A stretch of DNA of 64,000 bases from JAWPMT01 sp965267435 (GTDB taxonomy: Bacteria > Bacteroidota > Bacteroidia > Cytophagales > Cyclobacteriaceae). The stretch covers positions 5,208,001 to 5,272,000 of the forward strand of contig OZ253960.1 of the NCBI GenBank assembly GCA_965267435.1, read 5' to 3'. Made by a program: the position numbers and the translations under genes. Of the stretch, positions 26,215-35,657 are shown piece by piece. The notes beneath the pieces are model-generated. The model saw only the letters and a list, made by a program, of their open reading frames with translations. It was not told the DNA's origin and searched no databases. Position 1 is the first letter of the stretch. Each line of letters opens with the position of its first letter.

Positions 26215-27126
26215 ATGGAAGATTATAATAGAATCATTGAATCCCTCTCTGTCCGCTTCGTAAAGGCTAGGAATATTAATATTTTGAAGTCGGTCACGAT
26301 TGAAAACAACTACGATGTTGAAAATTCACTACTTCTAGTCAAGTCCGGTGAGCTACGATTTGGAAAGGAAAAAGAGGTCGTTCATAGCGGCCAGATGCTT
26401 TTTGTTCCAGGTGGAAAACAGATCTCGATTACCTACGGAAGTGGTGAGTCTGTAAGTCTCTCCAAGGATGATTTCCTAACGCACAAGGACAAGTATTTCC
26501 ACACTGGCAATGGTGAGATCGACGGTGAGGCCTACAGCTACGTATCCTTCGATGCCAAGGTATTTGACTCTGTCAATTTCTTTGCCTCCCTCGATGTTCC
26601 ACCGTTTGTAGTGGAGGCCAACGACAAAATCTCCTTGCTGATAGATAAGATCAACAGTGAAGTCAGTAGCAGTACGCCCGGTAAGGGGCGGATCATTAAG
26701 GTCCTAACCGAGTACATGGTCATAGAGCTGATCCGCCACATAATTGATCACGGCTTATTTGTCGAGCAGTTTGCGACCAATAGTACTTATTTCAAAGACC
26801 CACGCCTCATTGATATTTTCGGATACATCAAGGAGAACCTGGGCAAGGACTTGTCCAATAAGGTGCTTGCCAACGTGGCTAGTGTGTCGGAGGATTATGT
26901 CGGGCAGTACTTCAAGATGCTCACTGGTATCAACCCCCAGGACTACATCGAGTATCAGCGCATGGAGAGTGCGGTACATCTCTTGCGTACGTCTAAGAAG
27001 AGTATTCGAGAGATCGGCAAGGAGGTAGGCTACAAAGACACGGCCTATTTTTGCCGAAGATTCAAGATGATGTTTGGGATACCTGCAGGAAAGATGCGCC
27101 GCAGGGAGTCTCTTATGAGTTATTAA
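26215..27126 (+). CDS. AraC family transcriptional regulator
   Basis: This 303-residue protein has a divergent N-terminal sensing domain (about 1-190) with a short cupin-like beta stretch (LRFGKEKEVVHSGQMLFVPGGKQISITYG). The C-terminal AraC/XylS double helix-turn-helix spans about 200-297. The second HTH signature is clear: RTSKKSIREIGKEVGYKDTAYFCRRFKMMFGIPAGKMRR. Autonomous gene with 124 bases upstream. The ligand is unknown. Its last 14 bases overlap the 3' end of a convergent small gene. Confidence 0.9.
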   Translation: MEDYNRIIESLSVRFVKARNINILKSVTIENNYDVENSLLLVKSGELRFGKEKEVVHSGQMLFVPGGKQISITYGSGESVSLSKDDFLTHKDKYFHTGNGEIDGEAYSYVSFDAKVFDSVNFFASLDVPPFVVEANDKISLLIDKINSEVSSSTPGKGRIIKVLTEYMVIELIRHIIDHGLFVEQFATNSTYFKDPRLIDIFGYIKENLGKDLSNKVLANVASVSEDYVGQYFKMLTGINPQDYIEYQRMESAVHLLRTSKKSIREIGKEVGYKDTAYFCRRFKMMFGIPAGKMRRRESLMSY

Positions 27127-27430
27127 TGCGCTGCTCGTCCCGCTTCCTGGATTCCAGGAATGCGCTGATAAGAAATGGAATCAAGAATTCGAGTGTGCGG
27201 CCAATCCATCGGGATCTACCTCGAGACCTTTTTGCCGGTCTGGATTCGCCTCCTCGCCCCATTAGGAACCTACCCAGGATCAACGTGAAGAAACCCACCG
27301 TGAGTATCGCGAAGATTCTTTTGCCTGACTTGATGGCTTGAGCCGAATCCGACTCTATCTCCTTTTTGATCGCGGCTTCCTGCGCATGCAGCCTGGCCTG
27401 AGCTTCTCGAAATGCCCTAGAGTGTTTCAT
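27113..27430 (-). CDS. Small membrane protein with basic tail, unknown function
   Basis: This 105-residue protein starts at the ATG 27430 (MKHSRAFREAQARLHAQEAAI), chosen because it overlaps the upstream holin-like gene by only 14 bases. It has an amphipathic, charged N-terminal helix, a membrane segment (RIFAILTVGFFTLILGRFLMG), an arginine-rich loop and a second hydrophobic stretch (LEFLIPFLISAFL). No family is recognised. Its neighbour is a two-TM holin-like protein, and the pair resembles envelope-associated membrane gene pairs common in Bacteroidota. Confidence 0.55.
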   Translation of the reverse strand: MKHSRAFREAQARLHAQEAAIKKEIESDSAQAIKSGKRIFAILTVGFFTLILGRFLMGRGGESRPAKRSRGRSRWIGRTLEFLIPFLISAFLESRKRDEQRINNS

Positions 27431-27761
27431 CTTCTTCTTCCTCGTTTCGATCAATGATTCCCTTTTCGATGGCTTTGGCCAGGGATTGCGTCTTGTTGAT
27501 CGCCCCTAGTATGATGATCGCAATGACCAGCAACCCAGCCACAGCCAGAAATCCCAGGTACGAGCTATCCCACCACTCGTTCAGAGCGTAAGCCAGTGTA
27601 AGCCCAAAAAACAGAAGAGCAAAACTGGTTAGAACCAGGAATCCCAAGAAGACGATAATCCTAGCCACCGCAGAGGCGACTTGTCCCTGGGCCTCCAGTT
27701 TGAACTGATCAAGCTTGATACGGATCAGTTCGGAAATTTTATCGATTAGCTTCGTTACCAA
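27417..27761 (-). CDS. Phage holin-like / Actinobacterial-holin-type small membrane protein
   Basis: This 114-residue protein opens with an amphipathic helix (LIDKISELIRIKLDQFKLEAQGQVASAVARI), followed by two membrane segments at about 34-58 and 69-88, then an acidic tail. This is the layout of the superfamily III holin-X/phage holin family proteins that are widespread in Bacteroidota chromosomes and are not prophage genes. No lysis genes are near, so a lysis role is unlikely. It sits 59 bases after the Na/Pi cotransporter gene on the same strand. Confidence 0.65.
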   Translation of the reverse strand: MVTKLIDKISELIRIKLDQFKLEAQGQVASAVARIIVFLGFLVLTSFALLFFGLTLAYALNEWWDSSYLGFLAVAGLLVIAIIILGAINKTQSLAKAIEKGIIDRNEEEEDETL

Positions 27762-27820
27762 CGGCTGTAAACTTCAGGGTGAATTTAATGTATAAGGAAC
27801 TTTCCACAGAAACAGTTCGG

Positions 27821-29032
27821 CTACTTCTCTTCCACCACCTCTGTCCTTTGATTCTCAGCTACCCATTGATCAGTATCGCTAAAATAGATGAGACTAAAAG
27901 GCAATAGGAAAAAGGTTACAAGGACATATACGAAACCAATGAGCCTATTCTTCAGCGTGTAGTAACCTAATCTGTCACTCAGGAATGTCGGAATGCGGTT
28001 CACGGCGGGGATGATCAGAAAGATAAGTACACCGATCAGATTGAACATGAAATGCGCAATGGCGAGACTGATGGCAGCTTCGCTCTGGAACAATGCTGCC
28101 AAAAAGGCGGTGATGGTAGTGCCCAGATTTGCTCCCAGGATAAACTGAAAGGCCTTGTCTACCTTGACCTTTCCGGTGGCAACGAGCGGCACTATTAGTG
28201 ATGTGGTCAGTGAGCTGGATTGTACGATGCCAGTGAATAGCAGGCCCCACCCAAAGGACTGTGCCTGACTGCCGAAGAAGTAATGGTCCAGGTTCCTTCT
28301 GGCCGGGCCAATCAGTCGATCATACAGCAGCGACGAGATGAATTTGATGGTGCCGAAGAGGAGGAATACCGACAAGAAAAGAAGGACAATAGGACCTAGA
28401 AACTCGAGAAGGAGATTCTCCAAGGGGGCAAATACTTGTAGTAGACTTCCCAGCGCTACGTCACCTGCCTCTTCAGGGGTCTTCATGAGGGAAGCGACGT
28501 TTCTGCTCATTCTTGCTAGGAACTGATACTTCAGCTCCAAAGGGAAAAGCAAAAGCACAACGATGACATTGAATATGTCGTGAGAGGTACCTGCCGAGAT
28601 CGCCTTTCTGAATTCGTTCTTTTTGGTGATGTATCCGAGGCTGACAATTGTAGAGGTGATGGTGGTCCCGATATTGGCCCCCATGATGATGGGGACCGCG
28701 TGCTGCAAGGACACGGATCCAGAGGCTACGGCCGCCACTGCCAGAGATGTGGTAGTCGAGCTGCTCTGTAGTATGGCAGTCACCAATAAGCCGATGAATA
28801 GCCCCACAAAAGGATTGGAAGTGACTTCGAGGATTGACCGTGCCGTCCCCGAACCCCATGCTTTGAAGGCAACCCCCATCAATTGGATAGAGACAGCGAA
28901 TGCCAAAATCGCTCCGATCGCGATGGAGACATTGACTATGACTCGCAATGACTTGTTGGTATCCAAGGGTTTGGGGTATTTCTGTCTCGTAGTAAAAGCC
29001 GGCAAAACTATCGCAAAGCTAGCATTTGACAA
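27821..29032 (-). CDS. Na/Pi cotransporter family protein
   Basis: This 403-residue membrane transporter has the two inverted repeats of the NptA/SLC34 family. Each repeat has a QSSS motif (QSSSTTTS at 89-96, QSSSLTTS at 271-278) followed by a GANxGTT motif (near 118 and near 298). These motifs form the Na+ and phosphate binding site. About ten membrane segments are predicted by eye. There is no C-terminal PhoU domain, unlike the E. coli YjbB type. It diverges from a PiT-like gene across a 286-base gap, which suggests a phosphate-handling locus. Confidence 0.9.
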   Translation of the reverse strand: MSNASFAIVLPAFTTRQKYPKPLDTNKSLRVIVNVSIAIGAILAFAVSIQLMGVAFKAWGSGTARSILEVTSNPFVGLFIGLLVTAILQSSSTTTSLAVAAVASGSVSLQHAVPIIMGANIGTTITSTIVSLGYITKKNEFRKAISAGTSHDIFNVIVVLLLFPLELKYQFLARMSRNVASLMKTPEEAGDVALGSLLQVFAPLENLLLEFLGPIVLLFLSVFLLFGTIKFISSLLYDRLIGPARRNLDHYFFGSQAQSFGWGLLFTGIVQSSSLTTSLIVPLVATGKVKVDKAFQFILGANLGTTITAFLAALFQSEAAISLAIAHFMFNLIGVLIFLIIPAVNRIPTFLSDRLGYYTLKNRLIGFVYVLVTFFLLPFSLIYFSDTDQWVAENQRTEVVEEK

Positions 29033-29081
29033 GTATTGCTGTGTTGGCGGTCAATGAAAGAAATGTTAAGAATTCATGAAA

Positions 29082-29097
29082 GCTAAGCCGGCTTAGC
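29082..29097. repeat. Perfect 16-base palindrome between two transporter genes
   Basis: GCTAAGCCGGCTTAGC is fully self-complementary and lies 49 bases from the Na/Pi gene start in the 286-base divergent region. No T tract follows, so it looks more like a protein-binding site than a terminator. The rest of the region is A/T-rich with no recognisable gene. Confidence 0.5.
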
Positions 29098-29318
29098 GAA
29101 TAATATTCCGTGTTTCAAAGCAATTTTTCATTCTGATTCTCCATTAACCTCCTTTCAGGGCAATGGGTACTCGAAGAATGTTGTGATTGGCGTTGCTTGT
29201 TTTTGCTTTTGTTAAGCCAGCGCTAATGGAGTGTTAATTTCTCAGAATCTTGTCAGCGCGAGGTACCAACAGGTCAGATTTGGCTACATTAGACGCCGGA
29301 TTTGAATTTCGGAAATAG

Positions 29319-30386
29319 TTGAAGATGGAACTAAGTCGGGACAACAAGATAATCTTCTTGTTTTGCTTCATCGCGCTCCTGCTTGGAATCGTGATGCCTT
29401 CGCGAGAGCTCATCATGTATCTCGGGTTTTTCATGGCGGCTTACTCGGTAATTGGAAATGACGTAATACAGACGCTAGGAACGTTTCTCAGCTCCAACGA
29501 ACATAGACGATGGTGGGTATTGGCGCTCTACGCCGGCTTCATATTGTCTGCCGTTTTGCTGTATGGCTGGTACGTCAACGACGGTGACGTGACTTATGGT
29601 CGTTTAATTGGAGATCCGGAGACCAATGGTTTTGATAATCCCGTATACAAAGAGCCCAAGGATATCGAGTCTTTTGGGTGGCCCTATTTACTGCCTCCAG
29701 TAGTACTATTGATCATTACCCGGCTGGGTGTCCCCGTCAGCACTTCCTTCCTTATCCTGACCTTCTTCAATCCAAAGAACTTGTACGACATGGTAGTGAA
29801 GTCCATGTCGGGTTACCTAGTGGCACTCACAACCGCCATCGTCATCTATGCTGTTCTGGCAAAGAGTCTGGAGTTGAAGTTCAAAAACTCAGAACCTACA
29901 GCCAACGAAGTTCGATGGTGGACCGTCGGGCAGTGGTTGTCCACTGGTTTCTTATGGTCACAATGGTTGATCCAGGACTTTGCAAATATCTATGTGTATC
30001 TGCCTCGTCAGGTGGACTTGGGAACGCTCATTATTACGTTGGTCGTCTTCTTGACGCTCCTCAGCTATATTTTCTACAGTAAAGGAGGTGCCATCCAGTC
30101 GATCGTTCGTGCGAAGACCAACACTCGAGACCTGCGATCTGCTACGATCATTGACCTTGCCTACGGCATAGTGCTCTACTTCTTCAAAGAGCTCAACAAT
30201 GTACCCATGAGTACGACCTGGGTGTTCATCGGCCTGCTGGCTGGGCGCGAATTGTCAATCAGATATGTGGGTCTAGGTAGTCTCGATAAAGCTACACTCA
30301 AAGATCTGGGCAAGGATCTCTTCAAGGTCTTCCTCGGTTTGGTGATCAGCATTTTGCTTGTGATCCTCATCAAGGTGCTTACCTAA
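29319..30386 (+). CDS. Divergent PiT-like inorganic phosphate transporter (putative)
   Basis: This 355-residue integral membrane protein has about ten segments. It shows degenerate PiT family repeats: GNDVIQTLGT at 46-55 (compare GANDVANAIGT), GVPVSTS at 137-143 (compare PVSTTH), QDFANIYVYLP at about 219-229 as a second, altered repeat, and NNVPMSTTWVF at 293-303. The conserved Asp (D48, D220) and Ser-Thr residues remain. The histidine of VSTTH is replaced. It is in divergent orientation with the Na/Pi gene. I infer phosphate or a related oxyanion as substrate; a different ion is possible. Confidence 0.6.
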   Translation: MKMELSRDNKIIFLFCFIALLLGIVMPSRELIMYLGFFMAAYSVIGNDVIQTLGTFLSSNEHRRWWVLALYAGFILSAVLLYGWYVNDGDVTYGRLIGDPETNGFDNPVYKEPKDIESFGWPYLLPPVVLLIITRLGVPVSTSFLILTFFNPKNLYDMVVKSMSGYLVALTTAIVIYAVLAKSLELKFKNSEPTANEVRWWTVGQWLSTGFLWSQWLIQDFANIYVYLPRQVDLGTLIITLVVFLTLLSYIFYSKGGAIQSIVRAKTNTRDLRSATIIDLAYGIVLYFFKELNNVPMSTTWVFIGLLAGRELSIRYVGLGSLDKATLKDLGKDLFKVFLGLVISILLVILIKVLT

Positions 30387-30409
30387 GAATCCCGTACTGC
30401 TCAGGAGAC

Positions 30410-31597
30410 TTAAGCCCGCAATTCGCTGAGCGTGAGGAAGGCCATGAGACCAACACCGATCTCCAGGGCATCTTCGTCGATATTAAAAGTGGGCGTATGC
30501 ACCCCGGAGGTGATGCCCCGCGATTTGTTTGCCGTCCCTAGCCTATAGAAGCACGCATCCACTTCGTGAGAATAGAAGGCGAAGTCCTCTCCTGCCATCC
30601 ATAGGTCCAGGTCTTCGACATTGTCTGCCCCCATGTAGGCGATAGCAGCTTTTTTGTTGCGCTCGGTGTAGATGGGTTCGTTTTCGAGGTAGGGATAGCC
30701 TTTCCGCACTTCGAAATCGCAGCTTCCGCCCATTGAACTCGCCAACCCTTCGGCCAGCTCCTTCATCAATCGGTGCGCCTCCATGCGCCACTCCTCATCG
30801 AAAGTGCGAAATGTACCCTGCACCTTCACGAAGTCGGGAATTACATTGGTGGCTCCGTCGCCATGTATATCTCCAAACGAGACGACCGAAGGCATTTTGG
30901 GGCTGGACCGCCTGCTGACGATCTGCTGCATGGCGATGATCAGGTGTGAAGTGATCAGCACCGGATCGATCACTCGCTCGGGCATCGCGGCGTGACCACC
31001 TTTGCCATGGACGGTGAAGTGTATCTCGTCGGCACTGGCCATGTACATCCCGGATCGAAAACCCACTTTCCCCACTTCCAGCAGAGGCATTACGTGCTGT
31101 CCCAGTATCTTGGAAGGTTTTGGCTTTTCCAGTATTCCCTCTTTTATCAGAATGGAGGCCCCGCCCGGCAGCCGCTCTTCACCGGGCTGGAAGATGAACT
31201 TGACTTCACCATCAAAATCTTCTCTGATATCCCTAAGTACCCGCGCAGCACCGAGCAAGGAGGCTGTGTGGACATCGTGGCCACATGCATGCATCACACC
31301 AGTATTCTGCGACCTATAGGGCACATCATTCTGCTCTGTGATAGGAAGTGCATCAATGTCCGCCCGCAGTGCCACGGTCTTTCCCGGCCCCTTGCCTTTC
31401 AGCGTACACGTGACACCCGTATTGGCGATTCTTTGGACATCCTCAAAACCAAGCTTTCTAAGCTCTGACTCGATGAATTGCGCTGTTTGATGTTCCTGGA
31501 AGGACAACTCAGGATGCGCGTGAATATGGCGGCGGATTTCTACAACTTCTGGTAGGTACCCCTTAGCCAGACCCTTGATCCGATCAGTCTCCGTCAT
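30410..31597 (-). CDS. M20 family amidohydrolase (N-acyl-amino-acid hydrolase type)
   Basis: This 395-residue metallopeptidase-like enzyme is similar to hippurate and N-acetyl-amino-acid amidohydrolases. It opens with VEIRRHIHAHPELSFQEHQTA, contains RADIDALPI (78-86) and the metal-binding HACGHDVH at 103-110, and FQPGEERLPGG with the catalytic glutamates. The middle dimerisation domain and C-terminal metal-ligand segment EDFAFYSH follow. No signal peptide, so cytoplasmic. It overlaps the SPOR lipoprotein gene by 14 bases at its start. Confidence 0.93.
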   Translation of the reverse strand: MTETDRIKGLAKGYLPEVVEIRRHIHAHPELSFQEHQTAQFIESELRKLGFEDVQRIANTGVTCTLKGKGPGKTVALRADIDALPITEQNDVPYRSQNTGVMHACGHDVHTASLLGAARVLRDIREDFDGEVKFIFQPGEERLPGGASILIKEGILEKPKPSKILGQHVMPLLEVGKVGFRSGMYMASADEIHFTVHGKGGHAAMPERVIDPVLITSHLIIAMQQIVSRRSSPKMPSVVSFGDIHGDGATNVIPDFVKVQGTFRTFDEEWRMEAHRLMKELAEGLASSMGGSCDFEVRKGYPYLENEPIYTERNKKAAIAYMGADNVEDLDLWMAGEDFAFYSHEVDACFYRLGTANKSRGITSGVHTPTFNIDEDALEIGVGLMAFLTLSELRA

Positions 31598-32114
31598 TGC
31601 TCACAAGGCTCAGCTTGGTCGGAAGGAGTAAGGCCTGCGGGAAGGATCGCTTCACTTCCTGATAGACGCGAAATGCTTCAAGACGATTAAAGAAACTTCC
31701 TCCTTTCACACGATAGTTGGGCTGGTAATACTCAATCTTAGGCTTCAAGTCGAGGCCTAGTTCTGACAGCTCCTCCCTGGCGCTATAGGCATCCTCACGA
31801 CTAAGCCCGGAATAGACCTGGATCGTAAATCCGTCCCAACCATTGCGAGAGGCATTTCTGCTGACAATTAAAGCCAGTACACTATCCAACTCACTGGCGA
31901 TGTGCCCCTCCAGCACCGATGTTTCGTGCATGACGCTGGTTACTGGGGCGCCGGTGTCCGTAGGTGCCAGCGGCTTACGGTAGACACTTAGGTCTTCGCT
32001 ATAGCTGGAGGCTGAGGGTGTTACGGTCGACGCTTTGCACCCCGCGAGCAGCAGAAGAATGGCCATAATGTGAACATGCCAATTGCTCCTATTTATGATT
32101 CTATCAGTACGCAT
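31584..32114 (-). CDS. SPOR-domain lipoprotein (putative)
   Basis: This 176-residue protein has a lipoprotein-like N-terminus reaching LLLAGC at residue 26 from the first ATG. An alternative ATG at 32066 gives a shorter signal without basic residues; the longer start overlaps secA by 22 bases. The C-terminal part (about 95-170) has a SPOR-like beta-alpha-beta pattern: GFTIQVYSGLSREDAYSAREELSELGLDLKPKIEYYQPNYRVKGGSFFNRLEAFRVYQEVKRSFPQALLLPTKL-type spacing as in peptidoglycan-binding SPOR domains. It probably binds denuded glycan strands. It lies between secA and the M20 gene. Confidence 0.72.
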   Translation of the reverse strand: MRTDRIINRSNWHVHIMAILLLLAGCKASTVTPSASSYSEDLSVYRKPLAPTDTGAPVTSVMHETSVLEGHIASELDSVLALIVSRNASRNGWDGFTIQVYSGLSREDAYSAREELSELGLDLKPKIEYYQPNYRVKGGSFFNRLEAFRVYQEVKRSFPQALLLPTKLSLVSNDGD

Positions 32115-35100
32115 TTGTTGTCCTTTATGTCCTGCTCCACGGTCTTGAACTTCACTCCCTTTTTCACCGTGCCGTCTGAGTATTGCACACTCACTTTTTC
32201 ATTGCGGCCAGCCACCTTTTGAGATTTTACCGGAGCGCTCTTTTCGACCGGCGGCCTGTTACCTTTTGCGCCATCATACGCAAGTGCTGATTTGGACTCC
32301 TCTTTGCTTTCCTGGTAGTCCTGTTTAGGACGCCGTGCCTGCTGTGCCTCTCGCACCTGCTCGGGATCTTCGACTGGTATTTGAGCCTTTACGAGGAACG
32401 AGATCGTGTCTTCATTTACCCGACCGATGAACTGCTTGAAGAGCTCAAATCCTTCAAACTTGTAGATGATCAATGGATCTTTCTGTTCGTAGACAGCATT
32501 CTGCACAGACTGTTTCAGATCGTCCATTTCTCGCAAGTGTTCCTTCCAGAGTTGATCGATGATCCACAGCGTGGAGACCTTCTCCATACCAATGGTGACT
32601 TCCTGCGCTTCGGTTTCCAGGGCTTTTTCAAGGTTCACACCAAACCCGATTTGCCGCTTACCATCAGTGAATGGGACCAATACGTTCTCGACCGTCTTGC
32701 CCTTGTTTTTGTGGATCTGCTTCAGAATGGGTAGCGCCTTTTGACGGATCGCCTCGTTTTTCCGATCGTAGGCGGCGTAGCCTTCCTCGTATAGTCTTTC
32801 CGTCAGTTCGGCTTCGTTGGTTTTTTCCAGCTCTTCTTGCGTTATCTGGAAGTCGATACCAAGAACGGCGATGCTTGTGAGCTTCAGATTGTCGAGGTTG
32901 TTGTCGATTTTGGCGTTCAAGGCGATGTCCTCACACGTCTCGTACAGCGTGTTCATGATATCGAGGTGCAGGCGCTCGCCGTGCAGTGCATTGCGTCGGC
33001 GTTTGTAGATCACCTCACGTTGCGAGTTCATGACATCATCATACTCTAGCAAGCGCTTCCTGATGGCGAAGTTGTTCTCCTCCACCTTTTTTTGTGCGCG
33101 TTCGATTGATCGAGTGATCATGCTGTGCTGGATGACTTCACCCTCCTGCAGTCCTAGTCGATCCATGATTTTTGGCATTCGCTCGGAGAAGCCAAACAAA
33201 CGCATCAGGTTATCTTCCAGTGACACAAAAAACTGCGAGGATCCCACATCTCCCTGTCGTCCTGATCGGCCACGGAGCTGTCTGTCTACGCGTCTGGATT
33301 CATGGCGCTCTGTACCTATGATAGCCAGTCCTCCGGCTTCTTTGGACTCCGGAGTGAGCTTGATGTCAGTTCCTCGTCCGGCCATGTTGGTGGCGATAGT
33401 TACTGTACGGGGTTTTCCAGCCTCAGCGACAACATCGGCCTCTCTCGCATGCTGCTTAGCATTGAGCACCTGGTGTTTGATCTTTCGCATGTTGAGCATT
33501 TTGCTCAGCAACTCGGAGATCTCTACCGATGTCGTACCCACCAGCACGGGTCTGTTGGCCTCCGTCAGTTCCACTATTTCATCCGCCACCGCGTTGAATT
33601 TTTCACGCATGGTCTTGTAGACCTTGTCCTCCATGTCTTTTCGGACAATGGGTTTGTTGGTGGGGATGACGACGACGTCCAATTTGTAAATGTCCCAGAA
33701 TTCGCCTGCTTCCGTTTCAGCTGTACCAGTCATACCAGCCAGCTTGTGATACATTCGGAAGTAATTCTGCAACGTGATTGTCGCGTAGGTCTGTGTTGCG
33801 TCCTCGACTTTTACATTTTCTTTTGCCTCGATGGCCTGGTGCAAACCATCTGAATATCGACGACCTTCCATCACACGACCAGTCTGCTCATCGACGATCT
33901 TTACTTTGTCTTCGACGACGATGTACTCGGTGTCTTTGTCGTAGAGACAGTAGGCACGGAGCAGTTGGTTCACAGAGTGGATCCGCTGGGACTTGATGTT
34001 GTAGTCCTTGATCAGTTCCTCTTTGTTTTGCAGCTTTTCGCTTTCAGATAGGCTCTCGTCCCCTTCGAGCTTTGCGATTTCGCCCCCGATGTCCGGCAGG
34101 ATGAAAAATTCTTTGTCCTCTCCGGTACCGGTGATAAGATCGATCCCTTTGTCGGTCAGCTCGATGCTGTTGTGCTTCTCATCGATTGTGAAGAAAAGCG
34201 GGTCATCTGCCTCAGGCATCATTTTCTGGTTGTCCTGCAAGTAGAAGTTCTCCGTCTTTTGCAGCACCTGTCTAATGCCCGCTTCACTTAAGTACTTAAT
34301 GAGCGGCTTGTACTTAGGGAGACCCCGGTACGTCCTGAATAGGGGAAGGGCGCCATCCTTCTCATTGCCATTTTTGATGGACTTCTTGGCCTCATTTAGG
34401 TATTCGCCGATGAGCTTTTTCTGCGCATCCACCAATCGTTGAATGCGGGGCTTGAGCTCATAGAATTCGTGTTCGTCACCTTTCGGTATAGGCCCACTGA
34501 TAATCAACGGTGTTCTGGCGTCATCTACCAGGACCGAGTCGACCTCATCGACCATGGCGAAGTGGTGCTTGCCTTGTACAAGTTCCTCCGGATCCCGCGC
34601 CATATTGTCACGGAGGTAATCGAAGCCAAACTCGTTGTTTGTGCCGTAGATGATATCGCACTCATAAGCCGCCTTCCTGGCTTTGGAATTGGGATCGAAA
34701 TTGTCGATACAGGTCACGGATAGACCGTGGAATTGAAAGAGTGGCGCGTTCCATTCACTATCTCTTCGTGCCAGGTAATCATTGACAGTGACAACGTGCA
34801 CGCCACGACCGGCCAAGGCATTGAGGTAAGCCGGGAGTGTGGCCACGAGGGTCTTACCCTCTCCCGTCGCCATCTCAGCGATCTTTCCCTGGTGTAGGAC
34901 GACCCCACCAATGAGCTGAACATCATAGTGCACCATGTTCCAGAGTACCTGGGTACCCGCGGCATCCCATTCGTTGAGCCAGGTGGCTTTTTCCCCCTCG
35001 ATCTTAATGTGGGGTTTGTCCGCTGCGAGCATTTTGTCATTCATGTTCGCAGTCACCACCAACTGGTGATTCTCAGTCAGACGTCTTGCGGTCTCCTTGA

Positions 35101-35455
35101 CCACAGCGAATGCCACGGGAAGGATTTCGAGTAGAACCACTTCCAATTCCGTGTCGCGGTCTTTCTCCAGCGCGTCTATTTGGTTGAAGATCTCTTCCTT
35201 CTGGTGGATATCTAAAGTCTTATCTTCATTGACCTGATGGTGCAGGGACTCGATTTCATCGTCGATGCTTTTGAGTCTCTCGGCAATAATGTCCTTGAGC
35301 TCTTGAGTTTTTGCCCGTAGTTCGTCGTCGGTGATGTCTCGCAATTGCTCGAACTGCTCATTGATCTTGCCGACATAGGGTACAAGCTCTTTCAGGTCCC
35401 GGTCTGCTTTCGTCCCAAAAACTTTGGCTACCCCTTTTGATATGAAATTCAACAT
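32093..35455 (-). CDS. secA: Preprotein translocase ATPase SecA
   Basis: This 1120-residue SecA drives Sec-dependent export. Walker A is ATGEGKT at 196-202; the DEAD-type box is VDEVDSVLVDD. The helicase second domain has TNMAGRGTDIKL and ERHESRRVDRQLRGRSGRQGD. Compared with E. coli (901 residues), there is an acidic coiled insertion at about 55-110 and another between about 350 and 480, as in Bacteroidota SecA. The C-terminal zinc finger is missing; the end is KDNKCVLIES. Preceded by a 202-base gap with no gene. Confidence 0.97.
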   Translation of the reverse strand: MLNFISKGVAKVFGTKADRDLKELVPYVGKINEQFEQLRDITDDELRAKTQELKDIIAERLKSIDDEIESLHHQVNEDKTLDIHQKEEIFNQIDALEKDRDTELEVVLLEILPVAFAVVKETARRLTENHQLVVTANMNDKMLAADKPHIKIEGEKATWLNEWDAAGTQVLWNMVHYDVQLIGGVVLHQGKIAEMATGEGKTLVATLPAYLNALAGRGVHVVTVNDYLARRDSEWNAPLFQFHGLSVTCIDNFDPNSKARKAAYECDIIYGTNNEFGFDYLRDNMARDPEELVQGKHHFAMVDEVDSVLVDDARTPLIISGPIPKGDEHEFYELKPRIQRLVDAQKKLIGEYLNEAKKSIKNGNEKDGALPLFRTYRGLPKYKPLIKYLSEAGIRQVLQKTENFYLQDNQKMMPEADDPLFFTIDEKHNSIELTDKGIDLITGTGEDKEFFILPDIGGEIAKLEGDESLSESEKLQNKEELIKDYNIKSQRIHSVNQLLRAYCLYDKDTEYIVVEDKVKIVDEQTGRVMEGRRYSDGLHQAIEAKENVKVEDATQTYATITLQNYFRMYHKLAGMTGTAETEAGEFWDIYKLDVVVIPTNKPIVRKDMEDKVYKTMREKFNAVADEIVELTEANRPVLVGTTSVEISELLSKMLNMRKIKHQVLNAKQHAREADVVAEAGKPRTVTIATNMAGRGTDIKLTPESKEAGGLAIIGTERHESRRVDRQLRGRSGRQGDVGSSQFFVSLEDNLMRLFGFSERMPKIMDRLGLQEGEVIQHSMITRSIERAQKKVEENNFAIRKRLLEYDDVMNSQREVIYKRRRNALHGERLHLDIMNTLYETCEDIALNAKIDNNLDNLKLTSIAVLGIDFQITQEELEKTNEAELTERLYEEGYAAYDRKNEAIRQKALPILKQIHKNKGKTVENVLVPFTDGKRQIGFGVNLEKALETEAQEVTIGMEKVSTLWIIDQLWKEHLREMDDLKQSVQNAVYEQKDPLIIYKFEGFELFKQFIGRVNEDTISFLVKAQIPVEDPEQVREAQQARRPKQDYQESKEESKSALAYDGAKGNRPPVEKSAPVKSQKVAGRNEKVSVQYSDGTVKKGVKFKTVEQDIKDNKCVLIES

Positions 35456-35657
35456 GGATAATAAGAAATCTGTATTTCCAAAAATCGATTAAAGTTAACG
35501 AAGCCTGCTGGTTTCGATGTCAGTCGCACTTTCTTTAATTCGGCATCCTCGGACGCTCCACAGCTACTCGAATGTCAGCAGACACTACCGATCCAAGTGT
35601 ACAAATGTCTTGCCTTTTGGTTGGGATCGGAAAAATTGTCAGTGATGCGACGTTCTG

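Noticed and set aside
27417..27761. Prophage remnant suggested by the holin-like protein
   Set aside because: No integrase, structural or lysis genes are nearby; this holin-type protein is a common chromosomal family in Bacteroidota.
33030..33853. Plus-strand open frames opposite secA
   Set aside because: They are shadows of the strongly conserved SecA coding sequence and show no recognisable protein.
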